Shown here in pieces: positions 15,078 through 22,814 of a DNA stretch of 64,000 nucleotides. Both the position numbers and the translations under genes were made by a program. The stretch lies in assembly GCF_900114215.1 (NCBI RefSeq), contig NZ_FOSG01000006.1:248001-312000 (forward strand), given 5' to 3'. The stretch's first letter is position 1. Every line of letters begins with the position of its first letter. The notes under the pieces were generated by a model. That model saw only the letters and a list, made by a program, of their open reading frames with translations, was not told where the DNA came from and did no database searches. Origin of the DNA: Streptomyces mangrovi (GTDB taxonomy: Bacteria > Actinomycetota > Actinomycetes > Streptomycetales > Streptomycetaceae).

Positions 15078-15632
15078 GTGAACGACATCACGCATGGCAT
15101 ACGGATCAGGCCGGGCAGCCTGGCCGACGCACCGGCCATTCTGGACATGCTCGACTCCGCGGTGGTCTGGATGAACGAGCGCGGCAACACAGAGCAGTGG
15201 GGCACGACGCCTTACTCGCAGAAGCCCGGCGGGGTGGCGCGTGTCGAGCGGTACACGACCGAGAACGCCCCGTACATCGCGGAGTTGGACGGACACCCCG
15301 TCGGAGCGATGGTGCTGGACTTAGGGCCCAGTCCGCAGATGCCGATCGCGCCGGCCGGGGAGCCCGAGCGGTACGTCCGGTTGCTGGTCTCCGACCGGCG
15401 GTATGCCGGTCTGGGGATCGGGGCGGCACTGCTGGCCCATGCCGTCGGGGAAACCCGGCGGGCCGGCGTGGAGTTGCTGCGGGTCGACTGCTGGGCGGGC
15501 GGCGGGGGTGAACTGGTTGCGTTCTACGAACGCAACGGTTTCACCCCCACCAGCCGCTTTCTGTCAGATTCCTGGCCGGGGCAAGTGCTGGCCCGGCGGG
15601 TCCGTGACCTCGAACCGCCGGACGCCACCTGA
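15078..15632 (+). CDS. GNAT-family N-acetyltransferase, TTA codon
   Basis: 184 residues. GNAT motif A is RLLVSDRRYAGLGIGAALLA (acetyl-CoA loop RYAGLGIG), with upstream VWMNERGNTEQWGTTPYSQK and downstream ELVAFYERNGFTPTSRF. The GTG start has no close Shine-Dalgarno; TAGGCT ends 6 nt before it, suggesting a leaderless transcript. A TTA codon at 15321-15323 points to possible bldA dependence. It closes the right side of the block bounded by the repeats: the right repeat begins one base after its stop. Confidence 0.85.
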   Translation: MNDITHGIRIRPGSLADAPAILDMLDSAVVWMNERGNTEQWGTTPYSQKPGGVARVERYTTENAPYIAELDGHPVGAMVLDLGPSPQMPIAPAGEPERYVRLLVSDRRYAGLGIGAALLAHAVGETRRAGVELLRVDCWAGGGGELVAFYERNGFTPTSRFLSDSWPGQVLARRVRDLEPPDAT

Positions 15633-16355
15633 GCGGCAGGCACGGCGAGGCGTCAATGCCGTCCGAGGCCGGTGCGTGGTCACTCCGCCAGGCGTTCCAC
15701 GTCGTCCGGGACCCAGGGGAAGGGGACGTCCGGCCACCGCACGGACGCCCACGCGCCGAGATCGACGGCGAGAACGGCATCGACGAAGACCTGCGGCGGA
15801 CGGTAGCCGTGAGCGGTGACGTAGTGCGTGACGAGGAACGGAGCCGCGTAGGCGATGCCGGGCGCACCCGGGATCCGTACCTCCCCGTTCCCCTCCGGGG
15901 CCTCGCCCTCGGGGCACAGGTCGCACTCGTGCGTTCCCAGGCAGACGTTCATCCGCTGGACGTCCTGAACGGCTCTCAGCCGCTCCGTGAAAGCCTCGGG
16001 GACCGTCCCCAACGGGTACGGTCTGCCGACCTCCAGCCACCCGATGTTCAGGCGGGTGTACGCCGGGCGGTACCAGAGGGCGTGGAAGCCCGACTCCCTG
16101 TCCGTGAAAGCGTCCTCCTCCTGGTAGGTGTACTCGCTGAGATCCTCGTAGAACATCCGCCCACCACCGTCTCACCGCCTCACCGAGGTCTGTTCGGTTC
16201 CGCGACCTGTCAGGGAGCGGCCTGGCCGATGACGTTCTCGGAGATGCCGAACCTCGTCTCGCACTCCGGGCATGTCGCATGCCCGAACAGACGGGTCGCC
16301 CAGTCCGCGACCTCACGCCGGCCGGCACCGAGCGCCATGGCGTGGACCCGGGCGC
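15633..16355. repeat. Right copy of the locus repeated at 12134-12331 (intact)
   Basis: Contains the 3' end of the DUF7919-like gene and of the HEAT-like gene at the two ends of the interval. Only about 15633-15738 and 16265-16355 are represented in the left copy; the sequence between is absent there. Confidence 0.7.
15680..16156 (-). CDS. DUF7919-like hypothetical protein
   Basis: 158 residues beginning MFYEDLSEYTYQEEDAFTDR, then FHALWYRPAYTRLNIGWLEV and GRPYPLGTVPEAFTERLRAV. The start resembles a common actinobacterial domain that I recall as DUF7919. A small cluster NVCLGTHECDLCPEGE with three Cys could bind a metal. The end FPWVPDDVERLAE is conserved in the decayed copy at 12.2 kb. Function is unknown. 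It is read after the HEAT-like gene with 53 bp between them, and the pair decayed together in the left copy, so the two may work together. Confidence 0.7.
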   Translation of the reverse strand: MFYEDLSEYTYQEEDAFTDRESGFHALWYRPAYTRLNIGWLEVGRPYPLGTVPEAFTERLRAVQDVQRMNVCLGTHECDLCPEGEAPEGNGEVRIPGAPGIAYAAPFLVTHYVTAHGYRPPQVFVDAVLAVDLGAWASVRWPDVPFPWVPDDVERLAE

Positions 16356-16923
16356 CGATGCCGGTCAGTCCGTCCGGACTCGCAGGGTGCAGCTCGGTGT
16401 CGCACTCGTCCGCGTACTCGCCCGGCAGAACGCAGACGGCCGCCTCGCACTCGGGACATTCGACCTCGAACTCCTCCAGCAGCAGGTCGAGTCGGCTGGA
16501 CCAGACCGGCACGCCCTCGAACGCCAGCAGGCTCTGTGCGAGGTACACGAAGGTCTCCGGCTCTGCGGCCGGGACATCGGACAGACAGGCGTGGGCCACG
16601 GACGCCAACTCGGTGATCCGGGAGGCGTGGTGGGAACGCCGCGCCGCGTCGGCTTCGGCGACGATCAGGCCCGCCATGAGCACAGCCTGCCTCCGGTCGC
16701 CGGGCGCACGGCCGGCCGCGATGTCCGCGAGGAGCGGCAGGGCGGCGTAGCTCGCCTCGTACACCGTGCCCTGGTGGCACAGCGCCGACCAGAGGTCGTG
16801 CCACACCCTCTCGTCCTCCCGGCCGCCGGTGAGGCGGTCGAAGAGACCGGGTACGTCGTCCGCCGGTCCGTACGCGTGCCTGAGCCGCGACCAGTCCACT
16901 GTGGGGTGCGCCATGTCCCGCAT
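16210..16923 (-). CDS. HEAT-like repeat protein with C-terminal zinc motifs
   Basis: 237 residues from the ATG at 16923 (AGAGG upstream); an ATG three codons later (16914) has a poorer site. It begins MRDMAHPTVDWSRLRHAYGP and has helical repeats (VWHDLWSALCHQGTVYEASY, AALPLLADIAAGRAPGDRRQ) like HEAT-type immunity proteins of polymorphic toxin systems. Near the C-terminus two CxxC pairs (VECPECEAAVC and ATCPECETRF) look like a zinc site. The similarity to toxin-immunity proteins is structural impression only; no toxin gene is adjacent. Confidence 0.65.
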   Translation of the reverse strand: MRDMAHPTVDWSRLRHAYGPADDVPGLFDRLTGGREDERVWHDLWSALCHQGTVYEASYAALPLLADIAAGRAPGDRRQAVLMAGLIVAEADAARRSHHASRITELASVAHACLSDVPAAEPETFVYLAQSLLAFEGVPVWSSRLDLLLEEFEVECPECEAAVCVLPGEYADECDTELHPASPDGLTGIGARVHAMALGAGRREVADWATRLFGHATCPECETRFGISENVIGQAAP

Positions 16924-16992
16924 TCTGCACCGCCTCTTGTGCGGGCAGGACGCCGCCTCCTCGCCCGCGGCCACCGGTTCGGGCCACTGAGT

Positions 16993-17015
16993 CCGGCCCG
17001 GAAGGACCGGGCCGG
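16993..17015 (-). terminator. Short hairpin terminator of the VWA-MoxR operon
   Basis: CCGGCCCGG (16993-17001) and CCGGGCCGG (17007-17015) with a 5-nt loop, 15 bp beyond the stop of the VWA-protein gene. Confidence 0.55.
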
Positions 17016-17030
17016 CTCGCGGGCGGGCTC

Positions 17031-18341
17031 TCAGCCGATGGTGACCACGCGTGCCCAGGGCGGCGGGGCGTCCGGGACGTAGTGGGGGTCTTCCTCGTCC
17101 ACGGCGCGGGCGGGGCGCGGGAAGAGGCCGACGACGGTACGGCAGGGCGGCTGGGCGGAGGGCCACGGCGTCTGGCCGTCGGTCAGGGCCACGATCACGT
17201 CCGGACGGGGCCCGCAGCGCAGCGCCCGCTCGAAGCCGGAGCGCAGGTCCGTCCCGCCGCCGCCGACCAACTCCACGTCCTCGGCCCGGCACAGGGGTAC
17301 GGCGACCCCGGCCGCCGCGTCGCAGGAGATCACCGAGACCAGGTCACGCCGCCCGCCCACCGCCCGCGAGATCGCCACCACCTCCAGCAGCGCGCTGCCC
17401 AGCTCGGCGTCGCTCACCGAACCGGAGGTGTCGATCACGACGCGGACCCGGGGCGGCGTACGGCGCAAGCTCGGCAGCACCACGCCGGGGACCCCGGCCG
17501 AACGCCGGGAGGGCCGCCGGTAGCTGTGGTTCTCGCCCGCCCCCGGCGCGCCCGCCGCCGAGCGGATCGCCGACCCCAGCAGCCGCCGCCACGGCTGCGG
17601 CGGATGGAACGCCTCCTCGGCCCACCGGCGCCAGCCCTCCGGCGCCTCGCCCGGCCGTCCTTTGATCCCCTCGGCGACCCGGAAGCGGACCGCGTCCCGC
17701 TGCTGTCTGCTCAGCCCGTACGCCCCGCCGGGCCCCAGCTCCCACGGCCGCTTCCGCCCGTCGGCGCCGCTTCCGCAGTCCAACCAGGCCAGGTCGGCGG
17801 CGAGCCCCGACATCGAGGCCGTCCGCAGGTACTCCTCCATCAGCAGCCCGTCGGACAGCCCCAGCAGCGACGGCAGCACCGTACCGGCCGGCTGCGGCAG
17901 CCCGTCACCGTAGATGTCGTCGTTGATCTCGAAGTCGGCGGCGATGTTCCGCCGCAGCGACTCGCCCGGCCCGTACTCCCCGTGCTCCCGCGCGTACGCC
18001 TCGCTGCGCCAGTGGTGGTCCCGGAGCAGATGGGAGACCTCGTGAACCCAGACGCCCGCCAGCTCCTCCAGCGGGGTGCGCGCCACGAAACCGGGGGAGA
18101 CGTAGACGCGCCAGTGCGCGTCCACCGCCATCGTCGGCACCGAGCGGTCCTCCACCACCCGCAGCGCGAACAGCGCGTCGGCCAGATAGGGGCGGACCTT
18201 CACCGCATGCAGCCGGGCGGCCAGCAACTTCTCCATGTCCAGGGCGAGTCCGGCCCGGCCGGCCGGCTCCGGCGCGGGCCGCCGCACCGGAACCGTGGCC
18301 CGCGCCGGGCGCGGCAGCGGATGCTCCGCGTCGCCCCTCAT
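17031..18341 (-). CDS. VWA-domain metallopeptidase-like protein (DUF2201 type)
   Basis: 436 residues from the ATG at 18341, overlapping the stop of the MoxR gene by ATGA. The N-terminal part has a zinc metallopeptidase signature (GVWVHEVSHLLRDHHWR, HExxH) inside a fold typical of the DUF2201 putative metallopeptidase domain. The C-terminal third is a VWA domain with a MIDAS motif (VVIDTSGSVSDAELGSALLE) and the GGGTDLRSGFERAL and VALTDGQTPWP motifs. Such proteins pair with MoxR-type AAA+ ATPases as chaperone-like complexes that mature or insert metals into target proteins. The target here is unknown. Confidence 0.85.
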   Translation of the reverse strand: MRGDAEHPLPRPARATVPVRRPAPEPAGRAGLALDMEKLLAARLHAVKVRPYLADALFALRVVEDRSVPTMAVDAHWRVYVSPGFVARTPLEELAGVWVHEVSHLLRDHHWRSEAYAREHGEYGPGESLRRNIAADFEINDDIYGDGLPQPAGTVLPSLLGLSDGLLMEEYLRTASMSGLAADLAWLDCGSGADGRKRPWELGPGGAYGLSRQQRDAVRFRVAEGIKGRPGEAPEGWRRWAEEAFHPPQPWRRLLGSAIRSAAGAPGAGENHSYRRPSRRSAGVPGVVLPSLRRTPPRVRVVIDTSGSVSDAELGSALLEVVAISRAVGGRRDLVSVISCDAAAGVAVPLCRAEDVELVGGGGTDLRSGFERALRCGPRPDVIVALTDGQTPWPSAQPPCRTVVGLFPRPARAVDEEDPHYVPDAPPPWARVVTIG

Positions 18342-19639
18342 CGGCCCGCCTCCGCCGTACGCCCGGCCCCGGCCGCCGCCCGTTCCGCCACCCGCTCCAC
18401 CGACCGCTCCGCCCGCCGGGCCAGGCCGACCACCCCGGCCAGCCGCTCCACCGCCCCCGGCACCTCCCAGTCGTCGCGCCGCAGCGCGGCCAGCGTCTTC
18501 GCCGGGGAGACCAGCAGATCCGGGGCGCCGGTCTCCATCGCCCTCACCAGTACCGCCCAGCCCGCCTCCCACCGCTTGCGCTCCGGCCGCGCCCCCACGG
18601 CCGCCACCACCGCCTCCAGCGCCGCCTGGCGCAGATCGCCCCGCTCCGGAAGCTCGGCGGCGGCCGGATCGGCCAGCAGCGACTCGGGGTCCGGGAGCTC
18701 CATCCGGTCCAGATGGGCCAGGAGTTCGAGCCCCGGTCCTTCTCCCACCGCGCCCCGCACCAGCAGCGCCAGCACCTCACGCGAGGCGGAGGCCGCCGTA
18801 CCGAAGGCCAGCAGGGTCAGCGCAGCCTCCCAGCTCCGGGGCGATGGCCAGGCGCCGCCGCGCCGCGTCTCGCTGCCCGGCAGCCGGTGGACCAGCGTCG
18901 GCCGGGCCTCCAGGAAGCCGCAGACCGCGCGCCGGGCGAAGGCGACGGCCTCCGGCAGTCGCTCCGGCGCCAGCCGGGGCAGCTCGGCCCGGGGCCAGAC
19001 CCCGCCCAGCCCGCGCACCACCACCTCCCGGTCGTGCGTCCAGTGCAGATGCACGAAACGGTTGGCCAGCGGCGCGCTCAGATCCCATCCGTCCGCCGCC
19101 GACGCGGGCGGATTGGCGGCCGCCACGATCCGGACCCCGGGCGGCAGCCGCAGCGCACCGACCTTACGTTCCAGTACGACCCGCAGCAGCGCGGCCTGGA
19201 CCGCCGGGGTGGCGGTGGAGAGCTCGTCCAGGAAGAGCAGCCCCCGCCCGGCCCGCACGAGTTCCACGGCCCACTGCGGCGGCGCCATCGGCACGCCCTG
19301 CACGGCCGGGTCGTCGCCCACGACGGGCAGTCCGGAGAAGTCGGACGGCTCGTGGACGCTGGCGATCACGGTCGTCAGCGGCAGGTCGAGGGAGGCGGCG
19401 AGCTGCGTGAGGGCGGCGGTCTTGCCGATGCCCGGCTCGCCCCAGAGCAGTACGGGCAGATCGGCCGCGACGGCCAGGGTGAGCGCTTCGAGCTGCTCGT
19501 CGGCGCGCGGTTCGGTGGTGGTCGCCCGCAGCAGGGACAGCAGGTCGTCGGCGACGGCCAGACGGGCGCCGCTTGCGCGGTCGGTGTCGCCGGCACCGTC
19601 GGCCGGGGCAGCGGTGGGCAGGAGGGCGCTGGAGGACAT
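18338..19639 (-). CDS. MoxR-type AAA+ ATPase
   Basis: 433 residues from the ATG at 19639, which has AGGTG at usable spacing; GTG or ATG codons at 19648 and 19645 are alternatives adding two or three residues. The Walker A is LLWGEPGIGKTAALTQLA, Walker B is GLLFLDELSTATPAVQAALL, and sensor-like IVAAANPPASAADGWDLSAP and LANRFVHLHWTH follow. The last 150 residues are an Ala/Arg/Leu-rich helical extension. Directly coupled to the VWA metallopeptidase-like gene, so the two should form one chaperone complex. Confidence 0.9.
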   Translation of the reverse strand: MSSSALLPTAAPADGAGDTDRASGARLAVADDLLSLLRATTTEPRADEQLEALTLAVAADLPVLLWGEPGIGKTAALTQLAASLDLPLTTVIASVHEPSDFSGLPVVGDDPAVQGVPMAPPQWAVELVRAGRGLLFLDELSTATPAVQAALLRVVLERKVGALRLPPGVRIVAAANPPASAADGWDLSAPLANRFVHLHWTHDREVVVRGLGGVWPRAELPRLAPERLPEAVAFARRAVCGFLEARPTLVHRLPGSETRRGGAWPSPRSWEAALTLLAFGTAASASREVLALLVRGAVGEGPGLELLAHLDRMELPDPESLLADPAAAELPERGDLRQAALEAVVAAVGARPERKRWEAGWAVLVRAMETGAPDLLVSPAKTLAALRRDDWEVPGAVERLAGVVGLARRAERSVERVAERAAAGAGRTAEAGR

Positions 19640-19742
19640 GGGCATCACCTGAATCGGGACAGGGGGCGGGACGACCCGCCCCGGACGTGTTGGGGTGTGC
19701 TGCGCGGAGAAGTGACCTCGGCGGGAACGGCCGAGCAGCCGG

Positions 19743-21206
19743 TCAGCGGGTCAGGACGGTGCGGGGACGGGCTCGGTCGGCCCGCTTGCGGCGGATCGCG
19801 GGAGGTGTGTGGCGGTTCAGCCGGGGGCGACGGTCCGCCTCCGCAGCGGCGGCTTCCGTACCGGCGGCGGGGTGCACGGCGACCAGTCCCGCGCGGAAGA
19901 GACCGTGGTCGATGCGGCGTGCCGCGGCCGACCGCAACTCCTCCCGCAGCGGCCCGTCGCGCAGGACCGCACCGGGGCCGAGCAGCCCCTCGACCACGGC
20001 CAGTGCCCCGGCCACGTCACCGTGGCGCAGTCGCTCCCGCACCGCGGGCAGCTCCTGAGGGCTGCGGTGCACCGCGTCGATCGCGCGCAGGCAGGGCAGC
20101 GGCGGCCCGCCGAGCGCCACCAGCAGCTCCTCGCGCCGCAGTTGGGCCGGGTCGTGGTCGACCGCCGTCAGTACCCCGTCCCGCAGCGCGATCCGGTGGA
20201 CCTCGCCCCGGCACTCCACCCGGTGCGGATCACCGGGCCCGGCATCCGAGCCGAGCACGAATGCCGCGTCGGCCACGGGCGCCGCACCGGATTCCGTCAG
20301 CGCCGCGGCGACGAGCGGATGCAGCCGACTGGGCGCGACCAGCCCGGCCCGCAGCAACTCCAGGTCCGGGAGGACCCGGGCCGCCGCCTCCGGCAGCACC
20401 GGAAGCGCCGCGACCTCCTGCGGCGGCAACGGCTCCCGCAGCGGCCGGAGGGCCGGAACATGGCTGTCGTCGGGGGCGAAGAGTTCGAGCACGGCGCGGC
20501 TGCGCGCACCGAGCCGCACGGTGAACGCCCCGCGAGAGCGCCCCTCGGCCCGCAGCAGCAACTCCGCCTCGGCGGCCCAACGTCCCACCGCCCGGGGCGA
20601 GTCGGGAACAGCGAGCCCACCGGGCGAGCACGGCTCCATGGACGGCACCCCGCCCGCTCCCAACACACCGCATCGACAAGCCAGTTCGGCACTCCGCCCG
20701 GCATCCCACAGATGCCGGTGCAGGTCGAGCCGGAAACGCCGGTCGGGGTGCGGATGCGGATGGTGCTCCGGAGACTCGCTCCCGGGCCCCTCCCACAGGG
20801 CCAGGGACATCCGCTGCCCGGCGTCCGCCCAGGCCGGAGGCGTCCGCACCACCAGTTGCGGCGACGCGGTGCCGGATGATGCCGGATAACGGGCCAGGCA
20901 GACGGTCAGACCGGGCCGGAGCCGCCCGTCGGGGGCGATCCGGGGCATGTGCCAGCGCAGCAGATCCGGCGCCAGCCGGCGCAGATCCGCACGGAGACGG
21001 GTGGTCAGTTCGGTGCCGTGGCGTTCGCGCACGGCGCGCAGATCGAGCTCGACGTCGATGCGGGCGGCGGCGCAGGCCCCCGCCCAGTCACCGGCCGCAC
21101 GGCGCGTGGTCGCGGTCTCGATCATGGACGGTGGCACGGCGTACTGGCGTACGCGCCGCCACATCAGAAGGCGGGACGGAATCGTGTTCACGAGGTGATG
21201 CGCCAT
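19743..21206 (-). CDS. Conserved hypothetical protein linked to the MoxR-VWA pair
   Basis: 487 residues from the ATG at 21206 (AAGG 9 nt upstream; a GTG at 21212 is possible). I do not recognise a named domain. The N-terminus MAHHLVNTIPSRLLMWRRVR is amphipathic; the middle holds LARYPASSGTASPQLVVRTP, a His-rich loop (EHHPHPHPDRRFRLDLHRHL) and VRERLRHGDVAGALAVVEGL near the end, before a basic tail. It reads into the MoxR gene 103 bp downstream on the same strand, and I expect it to act with that complex, perhaps as the substrate or scaffold. Confidence 0.6.
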   Translation of the reverse strand: MAHHLVNTIPSRLLMWRRVRQYAVPPSMIETATTRRAAGDWAGACAAARIDVELDLRAVRERHGTELTTRLRADLRRLAPDLLRWHMPRIAPDGRLRPGLTVCLARYPASSGTASPQLVVRTPPAWADAGQRMSLALWEGPGSESPEHHPHPHPDRRFRLDLHRHLWDAGRSAELACRCGVLGAGGVPSMEPCSPGGLAVPDSPRAVGRWAAEAELLLRAEGRSRGAFTVRLGARSRAVLELFAPDDSHVPALRPLREPLPPQEVAALPVLPEAAARVLPDLELLRAGLVAPSRLHPLVAAALTESGAAPVADAAFVLGSDAGPGDPHRVECRGEVHRIALRDGVLTAVDHDPAQLRREELLVALGGPPLPCLRAIDAVHRSPQELPAVRERLRHGDVAGALAVVEGLLGPGAVLRDGPLREELRSAAARRIDHGLFRAGLVAVHPAAGTEAAAAEADRRPRLNRHTPPAIRRKRADRARPRTVLTR

Positions 21207-21346
21207 CAGCACTCACCTTGCGGACACGATTCCCCCAATCCACAAGAGGAGAAGTTCTTCATCGGCGGCATCGTAACCACACCGGCGACGATCTGTCAGT
21301 CCCCGGCCGCTTGGTGATCTCTCTCCCTCGACGTATGCCCCAACCG

Positions 21347-21730
21347 TCACAGGGGCTTGAGGCGGGTGCGCAGGAGGCAGAACTCGTTGCCCTCGGGATC
21401 GGACAGCACGTGCCAGCTCTCGGTGCCGGTCTGGCCGACGTCGACGGGCCGGGCGCCGAGGGCGAGCAGCCGTTCCAGCTCGGCGTCCTGGTCGCGGTCG
21501 GTGGCGTTGACGTCGATGTGCAGCCGGAGCTTCCCCGGGCGGGGGTCACTGGTGGGGCTGATGACGAGGGTGGGTTGCGGGCCGCCGAATCCGGTGCCGG
21601 GCGGGCCGATCTCGATGCTTCCGTCGTCGTCCCGGCCGAGCTCGACGTAGCCGAGGACCTCGCTCCAGAACGCGGCCAGCCGTTCGGGGTCGGTGGCGTC
21701 GACGACGAGTTCACTGATGCGGCATGCCAT
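21347..21730 (-). CDS. VOC / glyoxalase-like domain protein
   Basis: 127 residues starting MACRISELVVDATDPERLAA. The two beta-alpha-beta-beta-beta modules of the vicinal oxygen chelate fold are visible: FWSEVLGYVELGRDDDGSIE then PGKLRLHIDVNATDRDQDAE and SWHVLSDPEGNEFCLLRTRL. His in RLHIDV and Glu in GNEFC fit the usual metal ligands. The upstream start at 21769 (MSAGRPGPHRVTAM) is less likely. The substrate is unknown; similar proteins are annotated as glyoxalase or bleomycin-resistance-like. Confidence 0.85.
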   Translation of the reverse strand: MACRISELVVDATDPERLAAFWSEVLGYVELGRDDDGSIEIGPPGTGFGGPQPTLVISPTSDPRPGKLRLHIDVNATDRDQDAELERLLALGARPVDVGQTGTESWHVLSDPEGNEFCLLRTRLKPL

Positions 21731-21781
21731 GGCCGTCACCCTATGCGGGCCAGGACGGCCCGCGCTCACACGAGGAAGAAC

Positions 21782-22438
21782 TCAGGCCGCAAGACACACC
21801 ACGGCATGACACAGGGCGTCGACCTGCTCGGGGGACATGTCGAAGTCGTAGGCGATGTCCTCGACCGACTCCCCGGCCTCCCACAGATCGGTGATGGACT
21901 TGACCGGGACACGATTCGCCGCGACGACAGGCCGGCCGTGACCGAATCGCGGATCGATCACGACGGGAACGGTCTGCGGATACTGCCTCGGCCGCAGACT
22001 CGTGGGGAAGTCGTCGTCGGCGTCCCACGAGAGACAGCGGAGGTGGTCGGACACGGCCTCGTGAATCGGGGCCTGCCCGTCCCGAGCCCTGCGCAGATCC
22101 CCGAAACCGTGCTCGACGAAAATGTCCACACCGTCCGTGGCGATCCGCTTCGACACCAGGCCGTAGGGGGTGGCGAAGGCGTTCCGCACGGCCGCCGCGG
22201 CCTCCCTGATCCCGCTCATCCGCAGGCCGAGCGAGCGCAGGGACCGCAGGACGTGAGCTTCGGCCACGGCGACGAACGGTACCGAGGGCTGCCCCCTCCG
22301 TACCGGTTCCACCTGGTGCACCAGAGGGGCGCCGGCGGCCTTCCCCTTCAGCCAGGACGCGAGGGTCGATGACGGAATCTCCAGGCAGGAAGAGGTTTCC
22401 GCAGGCGTCAGCAGTCCGTCCGTGAACCTGTCGACCAT
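21782..22438 (-). CDS. DUF433-domain protein with N-terminal HTH (antitoxin-like)
   Basis: 218 residues from the ATG at 22438 with a strong GGGAGG site 6 nt upstream. The N-terminus (GLLTPAETSSCLEIPSSTLA then SWLKGKAAG) looks like a MerR/excisionase-type HTH. The C-terminus is a DUF433 domain (IDPRFGHGRPVVAANRVPVK, DLWEAGESVEDIAYDFDMSP, EQVDALCHAVV) as in VapB-like antitoxins that pair with DUF5615 PIN-like toxins. No such toxin lies downstream. It follows the RHH gene on the same strand. Confidence 0.75.
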   Translation of the reverse strand: MVDRFTDGLLTPAETSSCLEIPSSTLASWLKGKAAGAPLVHQVEPVRRGQPSVPFVAVAEAHVLRSLRSLGLRMSGIREAAAAVRNAFATPYGLVSKRIATDGVDIFVEHGFGDLRRARDGQAPIHEAVSDHLRCLSWDADDDFPTSLRPRQYPQTVPVVIDPRFGHGRPVVAANRVPVKSITDLWEAGESVEDIAYDFDMSPEQVDALCHAVVCLAA

Positions 22439-22481
22439 GATCGACCTCCCGTTGTCGTCAGGCCTCGCACCGTTACGTGCA

Positions 22482-22814
22482 TCAGCCTCGCGCAGCTTCT
22501 CCGGGGTGGTTCCGTGCGGTCGTGCGGCGGCGGTCGTGCTCGGTGTCGAGGTCTTCCAGTTCCCGCAGCGCCGCAGCGCGCTCGCCCTCGGTGACCGGCC
22601 CGTGTTCATCCTCCAGCCAGTCGACCAGCTTCCGGAACCGGCCCTGCTCCCGGTCCTGCTCCCGCTTCAGGCGCAGCGCCTCGGTGAAGTACGCCGACAG
22701 GCCGCGCTCGGCTGCTTTGGGCCGGAGCTCCTCCAGGAGGTCTTCCGGGATCATCACGGTGACCTTCTCGGCTGCCGTGCGGGGCCTCGTGCCCGGTGAA
22801 TCAGCCGGTCGCAC
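22482..22814 (-). CDS. Ribbon-helix-helix (CopG/antitoxin-like) protein
   Basis: 110 residues from a GTG with AGGA upstream. The sequence TAAEKVTVMIPEDLLEELRP and AAERGLSAYFTEALRLKREQ fits an RHH DNA-binding domain (strand then two helices), followed by a charged helix (FRKLVDWLEDEHGPVTEGER) and an acidic-basic tail that could bind a partner. The 5' end overlaps the previous gene by 14 bp, so the three genes from 23718 to 21782 appear to form one operon. Confidence 0.7.
   Translation of the reverse strand: MRPADSPGTRPRTAAEKVTVMIPEDLLEELRPKAAERGLSAYFTEALRLKREQDREQGRFRKLVDWLEDEHGPVTEGERAAALRELEDLDTEHDRRRTTARNHPGEAARG

Noticed and set aside
12134..16355. The repeat-bounded block as an insertion sequence or integron cassette
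   Set aside because: No transposase, integrase, terminal inverted repeats or attC-like site was found. The repeats are gene ends.
16210..16923. The HEAT-like protein as part of a contact-toxin immunity cluster
   Set aside because: No toxin or secretion gene is near, and the zinc motifs are not typical of immunity proteins I know. Kept only as a structural impression.
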